Shown here piece by piece: positions 44,106 to 52,306 of a stretch of 64,000 nucleotides of DNA; the first letter of the stretch is position 1; every line of letters begins with the position of its first letter. The DNA lies in the NCBI GenBank assembly GCA_964588535.1, contig CAZPQA010000003.1, positions 1-64,000 on the forward strand, read 5' to 3'. The position numbers and the translations under genes are program-made. The notes under the pieces are model-generated. The model was not told the DNA's origin. It ran no database searches and worked only from the letters and a program-made list of their open reading frames with translations. This DNA comes from NaphS2 sp964588535. Its GTDB lineage: Bacteria; Desulfobacterota; DSM-4660; Desulfatiglandales; Desulfatiglandaceae.

Positions 44106-44760
44106 CCCGGTCAGGATCATGCTCGCCGATGATCATACCATTGTGCGGCAGGGGCTTGCGCGTCTTCTTGAAGAGCACCAGGGGCTCAAAGTTGTGGGCG
44201 AAGCGATCAATGGGCAGATTGCCGTCGAAAAAGCGGAAAAATTGAAACCGGACATCATCATTATGGACATTGCCATGCCACGCATGAACGGTATTGAAGC
44301 CGCAAAGCGCATCAGAAAACTTGTGCCGGAAACAAAGATCGTAATCCTTTCCATGTATTCCCATGAACATTACATTCATGAGCTTCTGGAATGCGGCGTA
44401 TCGGGATATCTACTGAAGGACTCCAGCGGCCAGGACATCATCAAAGCCATTCGCGCGGCCCTGAAAAATGAGACATTCCTGAGCCCCTCCATATCCAAGA
44501 AAGTGGTCGACTCCTACCTTTCCCCCACCAAAAGTTCCACAAAGGCCGAACTGTACAAAACCCTCTCCAACAGGGAAAGGGAAGTGTTCCAGCTTATCGC
44601 GGAAGGCCATCCCACACGGCAGATCGCCGATATGCTGTGCGTCAGCATCAGCACCATCAAATCACACAGGGCCAAAATCATGGAAAAGCTGGGAATCGAA
44701 TCATCTCTGAAGCTGATTCATTTTGCCATACAGCTGGGGTTGGTCGATCCGGATCTTTAA
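44098..44760 (+). CDS. NarL/FixJ-type response regulator
   Basis: 220 residues: receiver domain with LADDHTIVRQG, phospho-acceptor D57 in IIIMDIAMPRM and the later LLKDSSGQ; C-terminal LuxR helix-turn-helix (LSNREREVFQLIAEGH, SISTIKSHRAKIMEKLG). Cognate partner of the kinase before it; may govern the methyltransferase genes on either side. Confidence 0.93.
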   Translation: MPNPVRIMLADDHTIVRQGLARLLEEHQGLKVVGEAINGQIAVEKAEKLKPDIIIMDIAMPRMNGIEAAKRIRKLVPETKIVILSMYSHEHYIHELLECGVSGYLLKDSSGQDIIKAIRAALKNETFLSPSISKKVVDSYLSPTKSSTKAELYKTLSNREREVFQLIAEGHPTRQIADMLCVSISTIKSHRAKIMEKLGIESSLKLIHFAIQLGLVDPDL

Positions 44761-44800
44761 CCACAAGACCGCTATCAATCCCAAAACCGTGAGAAAAACC

Positions 44801-46702
44801 ATGAAAAAAATCGGCATCATCACCCTTACCAGACAGGACAGTTTGGCCTGCTCAACCCTTAAAAAAATCGTTTCAGACCTGGGCTTCCAGGCGATTTGCG
44901 GCGAGGCCATCGGAGCCGACAGCATCTACGTGTCCCTGGAAGACCTGACGCTCCGAGGTTACGATTTCTTCAATGATTTCTTTTTAAAAGCCGGATTCTC
45001 AGAATCGGACATCATTCTGATTTCCGCGCCCTATTCCGCCAATCTGTTTGTGTTGCCCAAAGTCATCGGATGTTTAAGAAACATATGCCCCGCCCCCATT
45101 ATCCTGGGGGGGAACGAAGCTTCCAACAACTACCAAAACATCATGCAGTGCCGGTACTGTGCTTTTGCAAATCAGGTCGTGGATATCGCACCTGACTTTA
45201 TCGTTAGAGGCGCAGCTGAAAGCGTTCTTTTCGATCTTCTGCCCCTCCTTGACAAAACCGTCATGACCAGGACATGGGACAGACCTTTTATAAATAAGCT
45301 GCTTGCAATCCCCAATTTGGCGTTCTGGCTACCGGCCAGGCAGGCGCTGATGTCCACCCCCTTTTCATCGGAACCGCTGAAGGAAAAAGACATCTTTGCC
45401 CATGTGAAGTTGGGAGAAAAAACCATTGCCGTGACCCTTCAGAGGGCATGCATCTGGGCCAAAAAATCCCGGGGGGGATGCCTTTTCTGCGCCATCGCAA
45501 GCCAGTTCGGAAAGGATTTCCATTGCGCGGTTGAAAGCGATTTTTTTGTGGATGAACTGGTTCAACTCCTCAAAAAAAATCCTGAAATAGAATTCATTGA
45601 CATCTGGGACGACACATTCAACATCGATGAAGCATGGGCACTCAAAATCTGCGACTATTTTCGTGGATTGACGGAAAAGGTCGGCAGGCAAATCACCTAC
45701 TCATGTTTCTTGCGACCCAAAGGATTGACGGATAAGTTGACCCGAAAAATGGGTGAAACCCATATAAAAGTGGCGTTTTTGGGAGCGGATGCGCTGACCG
45801 AAGAACTCTCCCGGCGGTTGCGAAGGGGTTGCACCGTATCGGAAACCAATCGGACCCTGCAGCTTCTCAAAAAGGGAAAAATATTGCCACGGTTAAGCGT
45901 TCAGCTCTTTTCACCGGAATCCACCCTTGACGATGGGGGCATCACCGCCACTCTGGCCCTGTCCTGCATACACAATGGCGAATCGACCGTTCACGTTCAC
46001 CTCTACACCTTTCCCCTTTTCGGGTCCGACATTTACGCCCTTCTCGAGGCCAGAGGCAACTTGAAGAAAATTCCAACCCCCCTACTGAAACCGGGGGGAA
46101 ACAACGGTTTCATTCCCTATGAACTGGCATACGATTACCACCTTTACGACCCTGATCTGGAAGAGATTAAACAGAAAACATACCGTCTTTTGAACATCAC
46201 CACGTCGTTTTTCGTCAAAACCTACCCGGGCGACAATGTTGACGGACACAAGCTGAAAAAGGTTCTGGAGAAGGTGCGCACCTGGTGTTTAGAAGCAAAA
46301 AAAACACATCCCATCAAATCGTTCTGGATTATGACCATATTATGTCTGGAAGATCATAAAAACGGGTTGAACAAAAAAGAGATCCTCCATCTGTTGACCC
46401 GAAACGACCCTATTGATCAAATTCCAGACCATCTGAGAAATGTTTACGGCAATTTCGGTTATGGATTTACGCTGGCCCGAAGCTTTGACGAAGTGGCCCG
46501 GATCATCGTTATCAACAGCTGGGCAAAAAAAGATCGGCTCAACCGATATCACCTGACCCATGATGGGTTAATCAAGCTCAAATCCCTTGTTGCCGAACGG
46601 AAAAAAAGCCGTTTTGAGGTGGCAGCCCGTGGCAGCGTACACCGAAAGGCCTTGTTGACCGCGCTGGAAAACAAATTGAATTTCCAACCCGGATCAGCAT
46701 GA
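44801..46702 (+). CDS. B12-binding-like radical SAM protein with CX9CX2C cluster motif
   Basis: 633 residues from ATG 44801. An N-terminal B12-binding-like domain (KKIGIITLTRQDSLACSTL, IILGGNEASNNYQ) is followed by the possible cluster motif RACIWAKKSRGGCLFCAI, which has nine residues between the first two Cys instead of the usual three, then DIWDDTFNIDEAW and FLGADALTEELSRRLRRG typical of the family. The C-terminal 150 residues are helical and basic. It stands alone after the two-component genes; the substrate is unknown. Confidence 0.75.
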   Translation: MKKIGIITLTRQDSLACSTLKKIVSDLGFQAICGEAIGADSIYVSLEDLTLRGYDFFNDFFLKAGFSESDIILISAPYSANLFVLPKVIGCLRNICPAPIILGGNEASNNYQNIMQCRYCAFANQVVDIAPDFIVRGAAESVLFDLLPLLDKTVMTRTWDRPFINKLLAIPNLAFWLPARQALMSTPFSSEPLKEKDIFAHVKLGEKTIAVTLQRACIWAKKSRGGCLFCAIASQFGKDFHCAVESDFFVDELVQLLKKNPEIEFIDIWDDTFNIDEAWALKICDYFRGLTEKVGRQITYSCFLRPKGLTDKLTRKMGETHIKVAFLGADALTEELSRRLRRGCTVSETNRTLQLLKKGKILPRLSVQLFSPESTLDDGGITATLALSCIHNGESTVHVHLYTFPLFGSDIYALLEARGNLKKIPTPLLKPGGNNGFIPYELAYDYHLYDPDLEEIKQKTYRLLNITTSFFVKTYPGDNVDGHKLKKVLEKVRTWCLEAKKTHPIKSFWIMTILCLEDHKNGLNKKEILHLLTRNDPIDQIPDHLRNVYGNFGYGFTLARSFDEVARIIVINSWAKKDRLNRYHLTHDGLIKLKSLVAERKKSRFEVAARGSVHRKALLTALENKLNFQPGSA

Positions 46703-46796
46703 ATCAGAAATGCCGGTCCTCCTCCTCACCCAAAATCCAACATCCTGTTTTTTATACAAATCGCGCCTTATTTTCTTTTCCCCCTGAAACACGTTC

Positions 46797-46838
46797 AAAA
46801 TCATCTGCTTTTTTCTTTAAAATCATCTTTTAGACGAT
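46797..46838. promoter_or_regulatory. 42-bp conserved upstream element, copy 2
   Basis: AAAATCATCTG, 11 bases, then AAAATCATCTTTTAGACGAT. Same layout as 39312-39353. The right half forms an imperfect dyad (ATCATCT/AGACGAT). It lies 125 bp before the MT1 gene. Confidence 0.65.
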
Positions 46839-46963
46839 TTTCAAAGCAAACTTGACCTGTATATAAAGGGATCACTTTATGGATATGTGTCCTGCGAGTG
46901 TTTTTTTCGTATTTTCATGTTTGCTCCTAAACAAAATAGACTTTTTAGAAAAGGGAGGTATTT

Positions 46964-48043
46964 ATGGCCGAATTGAGCCCCATTGAAAGAGTGACGCGGT
47001 TTTTCAACCGTGAACCCGTTGATAAAATGCCATTTTTCACCGGTATGGGCATGGTTCTCGCCCCTGCCATCAAGAAACTGGGCTACAACTTTCCCTCGAT
47101 TCACAGGGAATCCGCCGAAAAACTGGCATGGGCCGGGATTGAGTCCGCACGGATGTTCAACCTGGATGCCATCGTGATCCCTTTTGACATGTGCTGGGAA
47201 TCCGAAGCGCTCGGCAACAAAATCAGCCTGTATGAGGAGTCCGAGGACATTCTTTATCCCACCATTCCAACAAAGAACTGGACTGAACTGGATCAGGTTG
47301 AAATCACCCAGGATCAGATCGACACCATCATGGACACCTTTCCCATGACATTGATCCCTGACGCCATCAAGATCTGTAAGGAAGAGGCGCCGGAACTGCC
47401 TGTGGGTGCGTGGCAATTGGGTCCCTTTACCCAGTGCGGACAGACCATCGAACTTGATAAGGTTCTGAAGGGCGTTTTTAAACAGAAAGACAAGGTCAAC
47501 GAAATTCTCGACAGTTTTACCGACATGATCATCGAGATTGGCAAAAGCCTGCAATCGGCGGGGGCTGATTTTATTACGCTCCGCGAGCCCGGCGTTGCCG
47601 CCGACCTCCTGAGCCCCAAGACCTTCAAAGAAGTGATTCAGCCCCGGCTGACCCGCATCCTGGGAGGCTGGGAATCGCCCAAGGTGCTTCATATCTGCGG
47701 ATCAACAGATCCCCTGACGGAAATGATGTGGCAGTGTCTGGTCGATACGGGCGGGCAATGCATCAGCTTTGACGTCAAGAACAATATTCCCGAATCACGG
47801 AAGAAACTGGGCGATGATGCCCTTATTGTCGGAAATTACGACGTATTTGCCCTGCCCTGCGCCGAGGAAACGACCGTGGATATGGCCATCGAAGGCATGA
47901 AGGCAAACATTGACCTGGGTGTGGACGCCATATGGCCGGGGTGCGATTTGTGGCCGGACATCAAGGAAGAGAATTTCCGCGCCATGGAAAAAACCGCACG
48001 GGAATATAAGGTCGGCCCGACTGCGGCCGTGGGAAGGATTTAA
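46964..48043 (+). CDS. URO-D/MtaA-family methyltransferase, probably MT1 of a corrinoid demethylase
   Basis: 359 residues: SPIERVTRFFNREPVDKMPF, AWQLGPFTQCGQTIEL, HICGSTDPLTEMM (His-x-Cys) and WPGCDLWPDIKEENF (distal Cys), so the zinc ligands are intact. The gene stands before a corrinoid protein and a RamA-like activator, as MT1 does in Odm/Mtv systems that demethylate aromatic or other methyl ethers. The methyl donor cannot be told. AAAAGGGAGG precedes ATG and the 42-bp element lies upstream. Confidence 0.85.
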   Translation: MAELSPIERVTRFFNREPVDKMPFFTGMGMVLAPAIKKLGYNFPSIHRESAEKLAWAGIESARMFNLDAIVIPFDMCWESEALGNKISLYEESEDILYPTIPTKNWTELDQVEITQDQIDTIMDTFPMTLIPDAIKICKEEAPELPVGAWQLGPFTQCGQTIELDKVLKGVFKQKDKVNEILDSFTDMIIEIGKSLQSAGADFITLREPGVAADLLSPKTFKEVIQPRLTRILGGWESPKVLHICGSTDPLTEMMWQCLVDTGGQCISFDVKNNIPESRKKLGDDALIVGNYDVFALPCAEETTVDMAIEGMKANIDLGVDAIWPGCDLWPDIKEENFRAMEKTAREYKVGPTAAVGRI

Positions 48044-48140
48044 ACCCTCCCGCCCGGTTTTATTTTATAAATATTTTTAGACACACCGGCGAAACCGTAG
48101 CCGTTGATTCCGGAAAAATCCAAGATAAGGAGAGAACAAA

Positions 48141-48800
48141 ATGGCGACAAAAGAAGAGTTGTTGGAAAAGTTGAAACAAGGCGTAATCGATTTTGAAGAA
48201 GAACCAGTGATCGAAGCTTCCCAGCAAGTGCTGGACGAGGGATACACGCCTCTGGAAGCCATCATGGACGGTCTCGCCGCGGGGATGCAGGTGGTGGGCG
48301 ATCTCTATGAGAAAAACGAATACTTCGTGCCTGAAGTTCTCATGTGCGCGGATGCCCTTTACAAGGGACTTGCCATTTTACGGCCCCATGTGCCGAAGGA
48401 TGAAGGCGGCGTGAACGCCCAGGTGGTTATCGGCAGTATTCAGGGCGACGTGCACGACATCGGGAAAAACCTTGTCAAGATGATGTTTGACGTGGCCGGC
48501 TGGGACGTTCATGACCTTGGCAGGGATGTGCCGCTGGAAAACTTTGTGGAAGAACAGCTCAGGACCGATTCCGAGGTTGTGGCCATGTCGGCCATGATGA
48601 CCACCACCATGCTGGGAATGAAAAAGGTTATTGCCATGATCAAGGAGAAGAACCCCAACGTGGCCATCATGCTGGGCGGCGCTCCGGTAACCAAGGACGT
48701 GGCCAACCTTTTCGGCGCGGACGGTTATGCCGAGTCTGCGGGCAACGCAGTTGTGGAAGGCATCAAGATGATCGGCAGACTGAGAGAACTGCAGAAATAG
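48141..48800 (+). CDS. Corrinoid methyl-carrier protein
   Basis: 219 residues. The N-terminal helical cap (LKQGVIDFEEEPVIEASQQV) is followed by a Rossmann B12-binding domain with GDVHDIGKN (H105, the lower-axial ligand), SAMMTTTM and MLGGAPVTKDVA. It belongs with MtbC/MtvC/OdmA-like shuttle proteins. Transfers a methyl group from MT1 substrate to MT2. It is preceded by AAGGAGAG and followed by a strong terminator. Confidence 0.94.
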   Translation: MATKEELLEKLKQGVIDFEEEPVIEASQQVLDEGYTPLEAIMDGLAAGMQVVGDLYEKNEYFVPEVLMCADALYKGLAILRPHVPKDEGGVNAQVVIGSIQGDVHDIGKNLVKMMFDVAGWDVHDLGRDVPLENFVEEQLRTDSEVVAMSAMMTTTMLGMKKVIAMIKEKNPNVAIMLGGAPVTKDVANLFGADGYAESAGNAVVEGIKMIGRLRELQK

Positions 48801-48836
48801 ACACCGTTAACACATTGCGATAAATGTGAAATTTTC

Positions 48837-48876
48837 GGGCATGGGGTCTGTTTTCAGTCCGCATGCCCTTTTTTTT
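48837..48876 (+). terminator. Rho-independent terminator/attenuator after the corrinoid protein gene
   Basis: GGGCATG (48837-48843) pairs with CATGCCC (48862-48868), followed by eight T. It probably limits transcription of the activator gene so that the shuttle protein is made in excess. Confidence 0.75.
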
Positions 48877-48898
48877 GATTGAGAGAGGACAGCAACGA

Positions 48899-50959
48899 AT
48901 GGACGACAATATGGCAATGGTGATTTTTCAGCCTTCCGGTCGGAGGGGTGAAGTTCCCAAAGGGACCAACCTGATTGAAGCTTCCAGGCTCCTGGGTGTA
49001 GACATCGAGGCGCTCTGCGGCGAAAAAAAAGTGTGCGGAAAGTGTATTATCCGCGTTGAAGAAGGACATTTTGAGAAGTATAATGTGACTTCCAGCAAGG
49101 ACCACTTGAGCCCATGGCTGGAAGAAGAGGAAAAATTCATAAACGCCGAACGGAAGGAAAAGGGCTTTCGTCTCGGTTGCGTCGCCACGGTCGAGGGAGA
49201 TCTTCTGATATTTGTACCCGAGGAATCCAGGGCCGGCAAACAGGTGGTGAGCAAGGCCGCACGAGACATTCACATCGATCATGATCCCGCTGTCAAGGTC
49301 TATTACGTGCAGGTCGATCCGCCGACCTTCGAAGAGCCCCTGGGCGATTTCGAGCGGGTTTGCAGGGGCCTTGAAAGGGAGCATGGTCTGTCAAACCTGA
49401 CGGTGGACATATTCGCTCTGAGGCAATTGCCCACAGCCCTTCGCGATGGAAAATGGTCCGTGACATGCAGCGTGTGGAACGACAAAGAAGTGATCCGCTT
49501 CCAGCCGGGCAAGGTGGAACATGCTTACGGCATCGCCATCGACGTGGGCACCACCACCGTGGCCGGATATTTCTGCGACCTGACCACCATGGAGGTTCTG
49601 GACACGGTGTCCATGATGAACCCCCAGTGTAAATACGGCGAAGACGTCATGGCCCGCATCACCTTCCACATGACCACGCCCGACGGACTTAAGCGCATGA
49701 GCGACGATATCATCGAGGGCATCAATGATCTCCTTGACAAAGCCATTGCCGGGACCTATCCTCCAAAGAAGAAAATCAAGAAGAAAAAAGGCGATAAGGG
49801 CCCGGTTGAGTATGAGGAAGTGCCCGAGGAGGGAAAAACCTATCTTCGCCTGAAAAGAGAGGACATAGAGGATATCACCATCGGTTTCAACACGGCCATG
49901 CACCACATCCTGTTGAACATCAATCCGGAATACGTGGGGCTGGCGCCGTTTCCGCCGGTCATCCACCATAGCATGGACATCAAAGCCAGGGACCTGGGCG
50001 TCGATATCGCCCCCTCCGCTTACATGTTCGTTCTTCCCATCGAAGCGGGGTTTGTGGGTGCCGACAACGTGGGCGTGTTGATCTGCGAAGAGCCGTACAA
50101 AGGTGAAGAAAACCAGTTGATCATTGACATCGGTACCAACGGAGAGCTGGTTCTGGGCAACCGGCACAAGCTGATTTCGTCGTCCTGTGCCACCGGCCCC
50201 GCCCTCGAAGGCGCACAGTTGGCCTTTGGCATGCGGGCGGCCCCGGGCGCCATTGAACGGATCACAATTGATCCCGAGACCAAGGAAGTCGATTACAAAG
50301 TCATCGGTCGGGATGCCTGGCGGAAATTCTCCGAGCCCAAGGACATGAAAGCCAAGGGCATCTGCGGATCCGGCATTCTGGATGTGCTCGCTGAACTTTA
50401 CAGCTCGGGCGTTATCAAAAAGAGCGGCATTTTCAACAAAAAGGAACTGAAAGACAACCCGCGCTACCGCAGAAACCCTGATACCGACCAGCCCGAATAT
50501 GTGCTGGCCTGGGCCGATGAATCGAGCATTGACAAGGACGTCGTCATCACCCAGAAGGATATCCGTCAGATTCAATTGGCCAAGGGCGCCCTCTACGCGG
50601 GATGTAAGCTCATGGTCTTGCGCATGGGCCTGGAAAAAGTGGATACGGTCAAGATCGCCGGCGCATTCGGCGCCCACGTGGATAGCGAAAAGGCATTGAC
50701 CATGGGGCTGTTCCCGGACTGCGAAATCGAGAAGATCAAGGGTGTGGGCAATGCGGCGGGCGATGGCTGCCGTTGCGCGCTTCTGAACGTCAAAAAACGG
50801 GTGGAAGCCAACTGGTGTTCACGCAACGTGGAATACATTGAGCTGACCGTTGAAACAACCTTTGAGCAGGAATTCATGGAAGCCATGCAAATGCCGCACA
50901 TGACGGATGAATTCCCCCATCTTGTGGGCATCGTGCGGGACGAAATTCTTAACCAGTAA
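48899..50959 (+). CDS. Reductive activator of corrinoid proteins (RamA/RACE-like, DUF4445)
   Basis: 686 residues from ATG 48899. N-terminal 2Fe-2S ferredoxin (GVDIEALCGEKKVCGKCIIR, GCVATVEGD), a linker, then an ASKHA-type actin-fold ATPase domain (AIDVGTTTVAGYF, LIDIGTNGELVLG, ICGSGILDVLAEL, KIAGAFGAHVD). It uses ATP and an electron to return Co(II) corrinoid to Co(I). A Lys-rich insertion (KKKIKKKKGDK) lies near residue 290. It follows the corrinoid protein gene in the MT1 cluster. Confidence 0.9.
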   Translation: MDDNMAMVIFQPSGRRGEVPKGTNLIEASRLLGVDIEALCGEKKVCGKCIIRVEEGHFEKYNVTSSKDHLSPWLEEEEKFINAERKEKGFRLGCVATVEGDLLIFVPEESRAGKQVVSKAARDIHIDHDPAVKVYYVQVDPPTFEEPLGDFERVCRGLEREHGLSNLTVDIFALRQLPTALRDGKWSVTCSVWNDKEVIRFQPGKVEHAYGIAIDVGTTTVAGYFCDLTTMEVLDTVSMMNPQCKYGEDVMARITFHMTTPDGLKRMSDDIIEGINDLLDKAIAGTYPPKKKIKKKKGDKGPVEYEEVPEEGKTYLRLKREDIEDITIGFNTAMHHILLNINPEYVGLAPFPPVIHHSMDIKARDLGVDIAPSAYMFVLPIEAGFVGADNVGVLICEEPYKGEENQLIIDIGTNGELVLGNRHKLISSSCATGPALEGAQLAFGMRAAPGAIERITIDPETKEVDYKVIGRDAWRKFSEPKDMKAKGICGSGILDVLAELYSSGVIKKSGIFNKKELKDNPRYRRNPDTDQPEYVLAWADESSIDKDVVITQKDIRQIQLAKGALYAGCKLMVLRMGLEKVDTVKIAGAFGAHVDSEKALTMGLFPDCEIEKIKGVGNAAGDGCRCALLNVKKRVEANWCSRNVEYIELTVETTFEQEFMEAMQMPHMTDEFPHLVGIVRDEILNQ

Positions 50960-50969
50960 GGAGATACAA

Positions 50970-51329
50970 ATGACTGACAGGGAAACCCTAGTTGCGGTTA
51001 CCAAGGTAGATCCGGGGATCTGTGGGTTTCCCTGTATCGTTACAGCACAAAAAGAAGGTTCTCGGACTGTTTCCATTGAGATCTCAGGTTCGGAATGCAA
51101 GCAGATCCAGAAGCTGTCCGAGGGCCTTCAAGAAATGTCTTTGAGAGAACTTTTCAAACCGATAACCCGTAATCCCGTTATGGTTTCAGCCCAAAGCGCA
51201 GGGTGCCACACATCCTGCACCATTCCCGTGGCCGTTTTGAAAACAGTCGAAGTGGCAATGGAAATGGCGCTGCCCAGGGATGCCAAAATAGAGGTTTCGA
51301 AAAATGGAAATCGCCCAGAAGGTATTTGA
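50970..51329 (+). CDS. Small Cys-containing protein of unknown function
   Basis: 119 residues from ATG 50970 (AAGGAGATACAA upstream). It has CGFPC near 17-21, a Cys in SGSECKQI and CHTSC near 84-88. The pattern suggests metal or FeS binding; I name no family. Its end overlaps the DUF2284 gene by 26 bp, implying coupled translation. Confidence 0.7.
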   Translation: MTDRETLVAVTKVDPGICGFPCIVTAQKEGSRTVSIEISGSECKQIQKLSEGLQEMSLRELFKPITRNPVMVSAQSAGCHTSCTIPVAVLKTVEVAMEMALPRDAKIEVSKNGNRPEGI

Positions 51330-51921
51330 AACTGAAAAGGTGACCCCATTCAGGACCCGGGAGGGCATATCCCGGGAGATGCTCAAAGAGCTTCTTGAAA
51401 AGGGAAAGGAGTACGGCCTGACAAAGGTTGTACCCTTCAGCACCGAGGAACTCGTCGTTGCGGAATGGGTTCACTTGAAATGCCGCTACGGCTGTAACCA
51501 GTATGGTACCAACTGGTGCTGCCCCCCGGCCACGCCCTCGCCCGAGAAGGTCCGGTCTATCTTGAGTGAATATTCCCAGGCTGTCCTTCTGGTGGGAAAT
51601 AAGAGCTGTACTGATTTTTATCGGAATAACACCAAAAAACGAAGCGTTCAGGTCCGCTGCTGGAAAGGTCCCATCAGTCTGGAAAGGATGCTGTTCCTCC
51701 GGGGTTTTTACAAGGCTTTCAGCCTCGTTGGCGAATGCTGCGCCCTGTGCAAAGAGTGCGCATATCCCGAGGAGTGCCGTTTTCCTCAAGAAAAAAGACC
51801 TTCAGTGGAATCGTTCTCCATTGACGTGATCAGTACCCTTGATAATCTGGGGGCATCCACCAATGTGGCAACCCGTAGGACGGACTCGTTTGATTACTAC
51901 GCGATCATCCTTCTCGAATAA
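51304..51921 (+). CDS. DUF2284 cysteine-rich metal-binding protein (second copy)
   Basis: 205 residues with CRYGCNQYGTNWCCPP, LVGNKSCTDFYR and CALCKECAYPEECRFP, like the DUF2284 protein at 9226 but with a longer N-terminus. It ends the MT1/corrinoid/activator operon. Likely an FeS or metal protein that helps reductive activation or methyl transfer; the exact role is unknown. Confidence 0.85.
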   Translation: MEIAQKVFETEKVTPFRTREGISREMLKELLEKGKEYGLTKVVPFSTEELVVAEWVHLKCRYGCNQYGTNWCCPPATPSPEKVRSILSEYSQAVLLVGNKSCTDFYRNNTKKRSVQVRCWKGPISLERMLFLRGFYKAFSLVGECCALCKECAYPEECRFPQEKRPSVESFSIDVISTLDNLGASTNVATRRTDSFDYYAIILLE

Positions 51922-52009
51922 CCGATATTCATTCACCGCTGCGACATCAACTGTTGTATTTCAACATTTCATTTGACTTTTCACGTAGTTCTGATAGAAT
52001 CCTACTGCT

Positions 52010-52205
52010 CAGGTGCTTTTTTACGCTTAATAGGGAACGCCGTTAATACGGGACGGGCCCGCCGCTGTAATCGGGGACGAAACCGCCACACGCCACTGTT
52101 CTGAAAGATTCTGGAATGGGAAGGCGCGGGAAGTAGAGAGATCCGAGAGTCAGAAGACCTGCCTGAGCATCAAGATTTGCCTTCGTGGACTGTTGGCAAA
52201 CCAAA
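52010..52205 (+). ncRNA. Cobalamin riboswitch
   Basis: Conserved blocks of the B12 aptamer occur in order: CAGGTGCTTTTTTACGC near 52010, AATAGGGAACGCCG, GGGACGGGCCCGCCGCTGTA with GGGGACGAAACCGCC, a P-arm with GGAATGGGAAGGCGCGG, and the B12 box GAGTCAGAAGACCTGCCTG. It lies ahead of the BtuF-CbiZ gene. Binding of adenosylcobalamin should switch off the corrinoid uptake operon. Confidence 0.93.
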
Positions 52206-52228
52206 CAAACCTATGGATAAAAAAGGGT

Positions 52229-52268
52229 AATCCTCGGGTCGATCCGTTTCGGCTCGGGGATTTTTTTT
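52229..52268 (+). terminator. Rho-independent terminator of the cobalamin riboswitch
   Basis: AATCCTCGGGTCG (52229-52241) pairs with CGGCTCGGGGATT (52250-52262) with G-U pairs and is followed by eight T. It stands between the aptamer and ATG 52307, so the switch probably works by transcription termination. Confidence 0.82.
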
Positions 52269-52306
52269 AGGCCTCCAAAAGACCTATAGATCAGGGGGAG
52301 TTATCA

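Noticed and set aside
24044..48043. Pyrrolysine (TAG) readthrough in methyltransferase genes
   Set aside because: No MtmB/MtbB/MttB homologue and no TAG inside a conserved frame was found.
49391..50677. Minus-strand frame of 428 residues inside the activator gene
   Set aside because: Antisense shadow of the RamA-like gene, whose domains are unmistakable.
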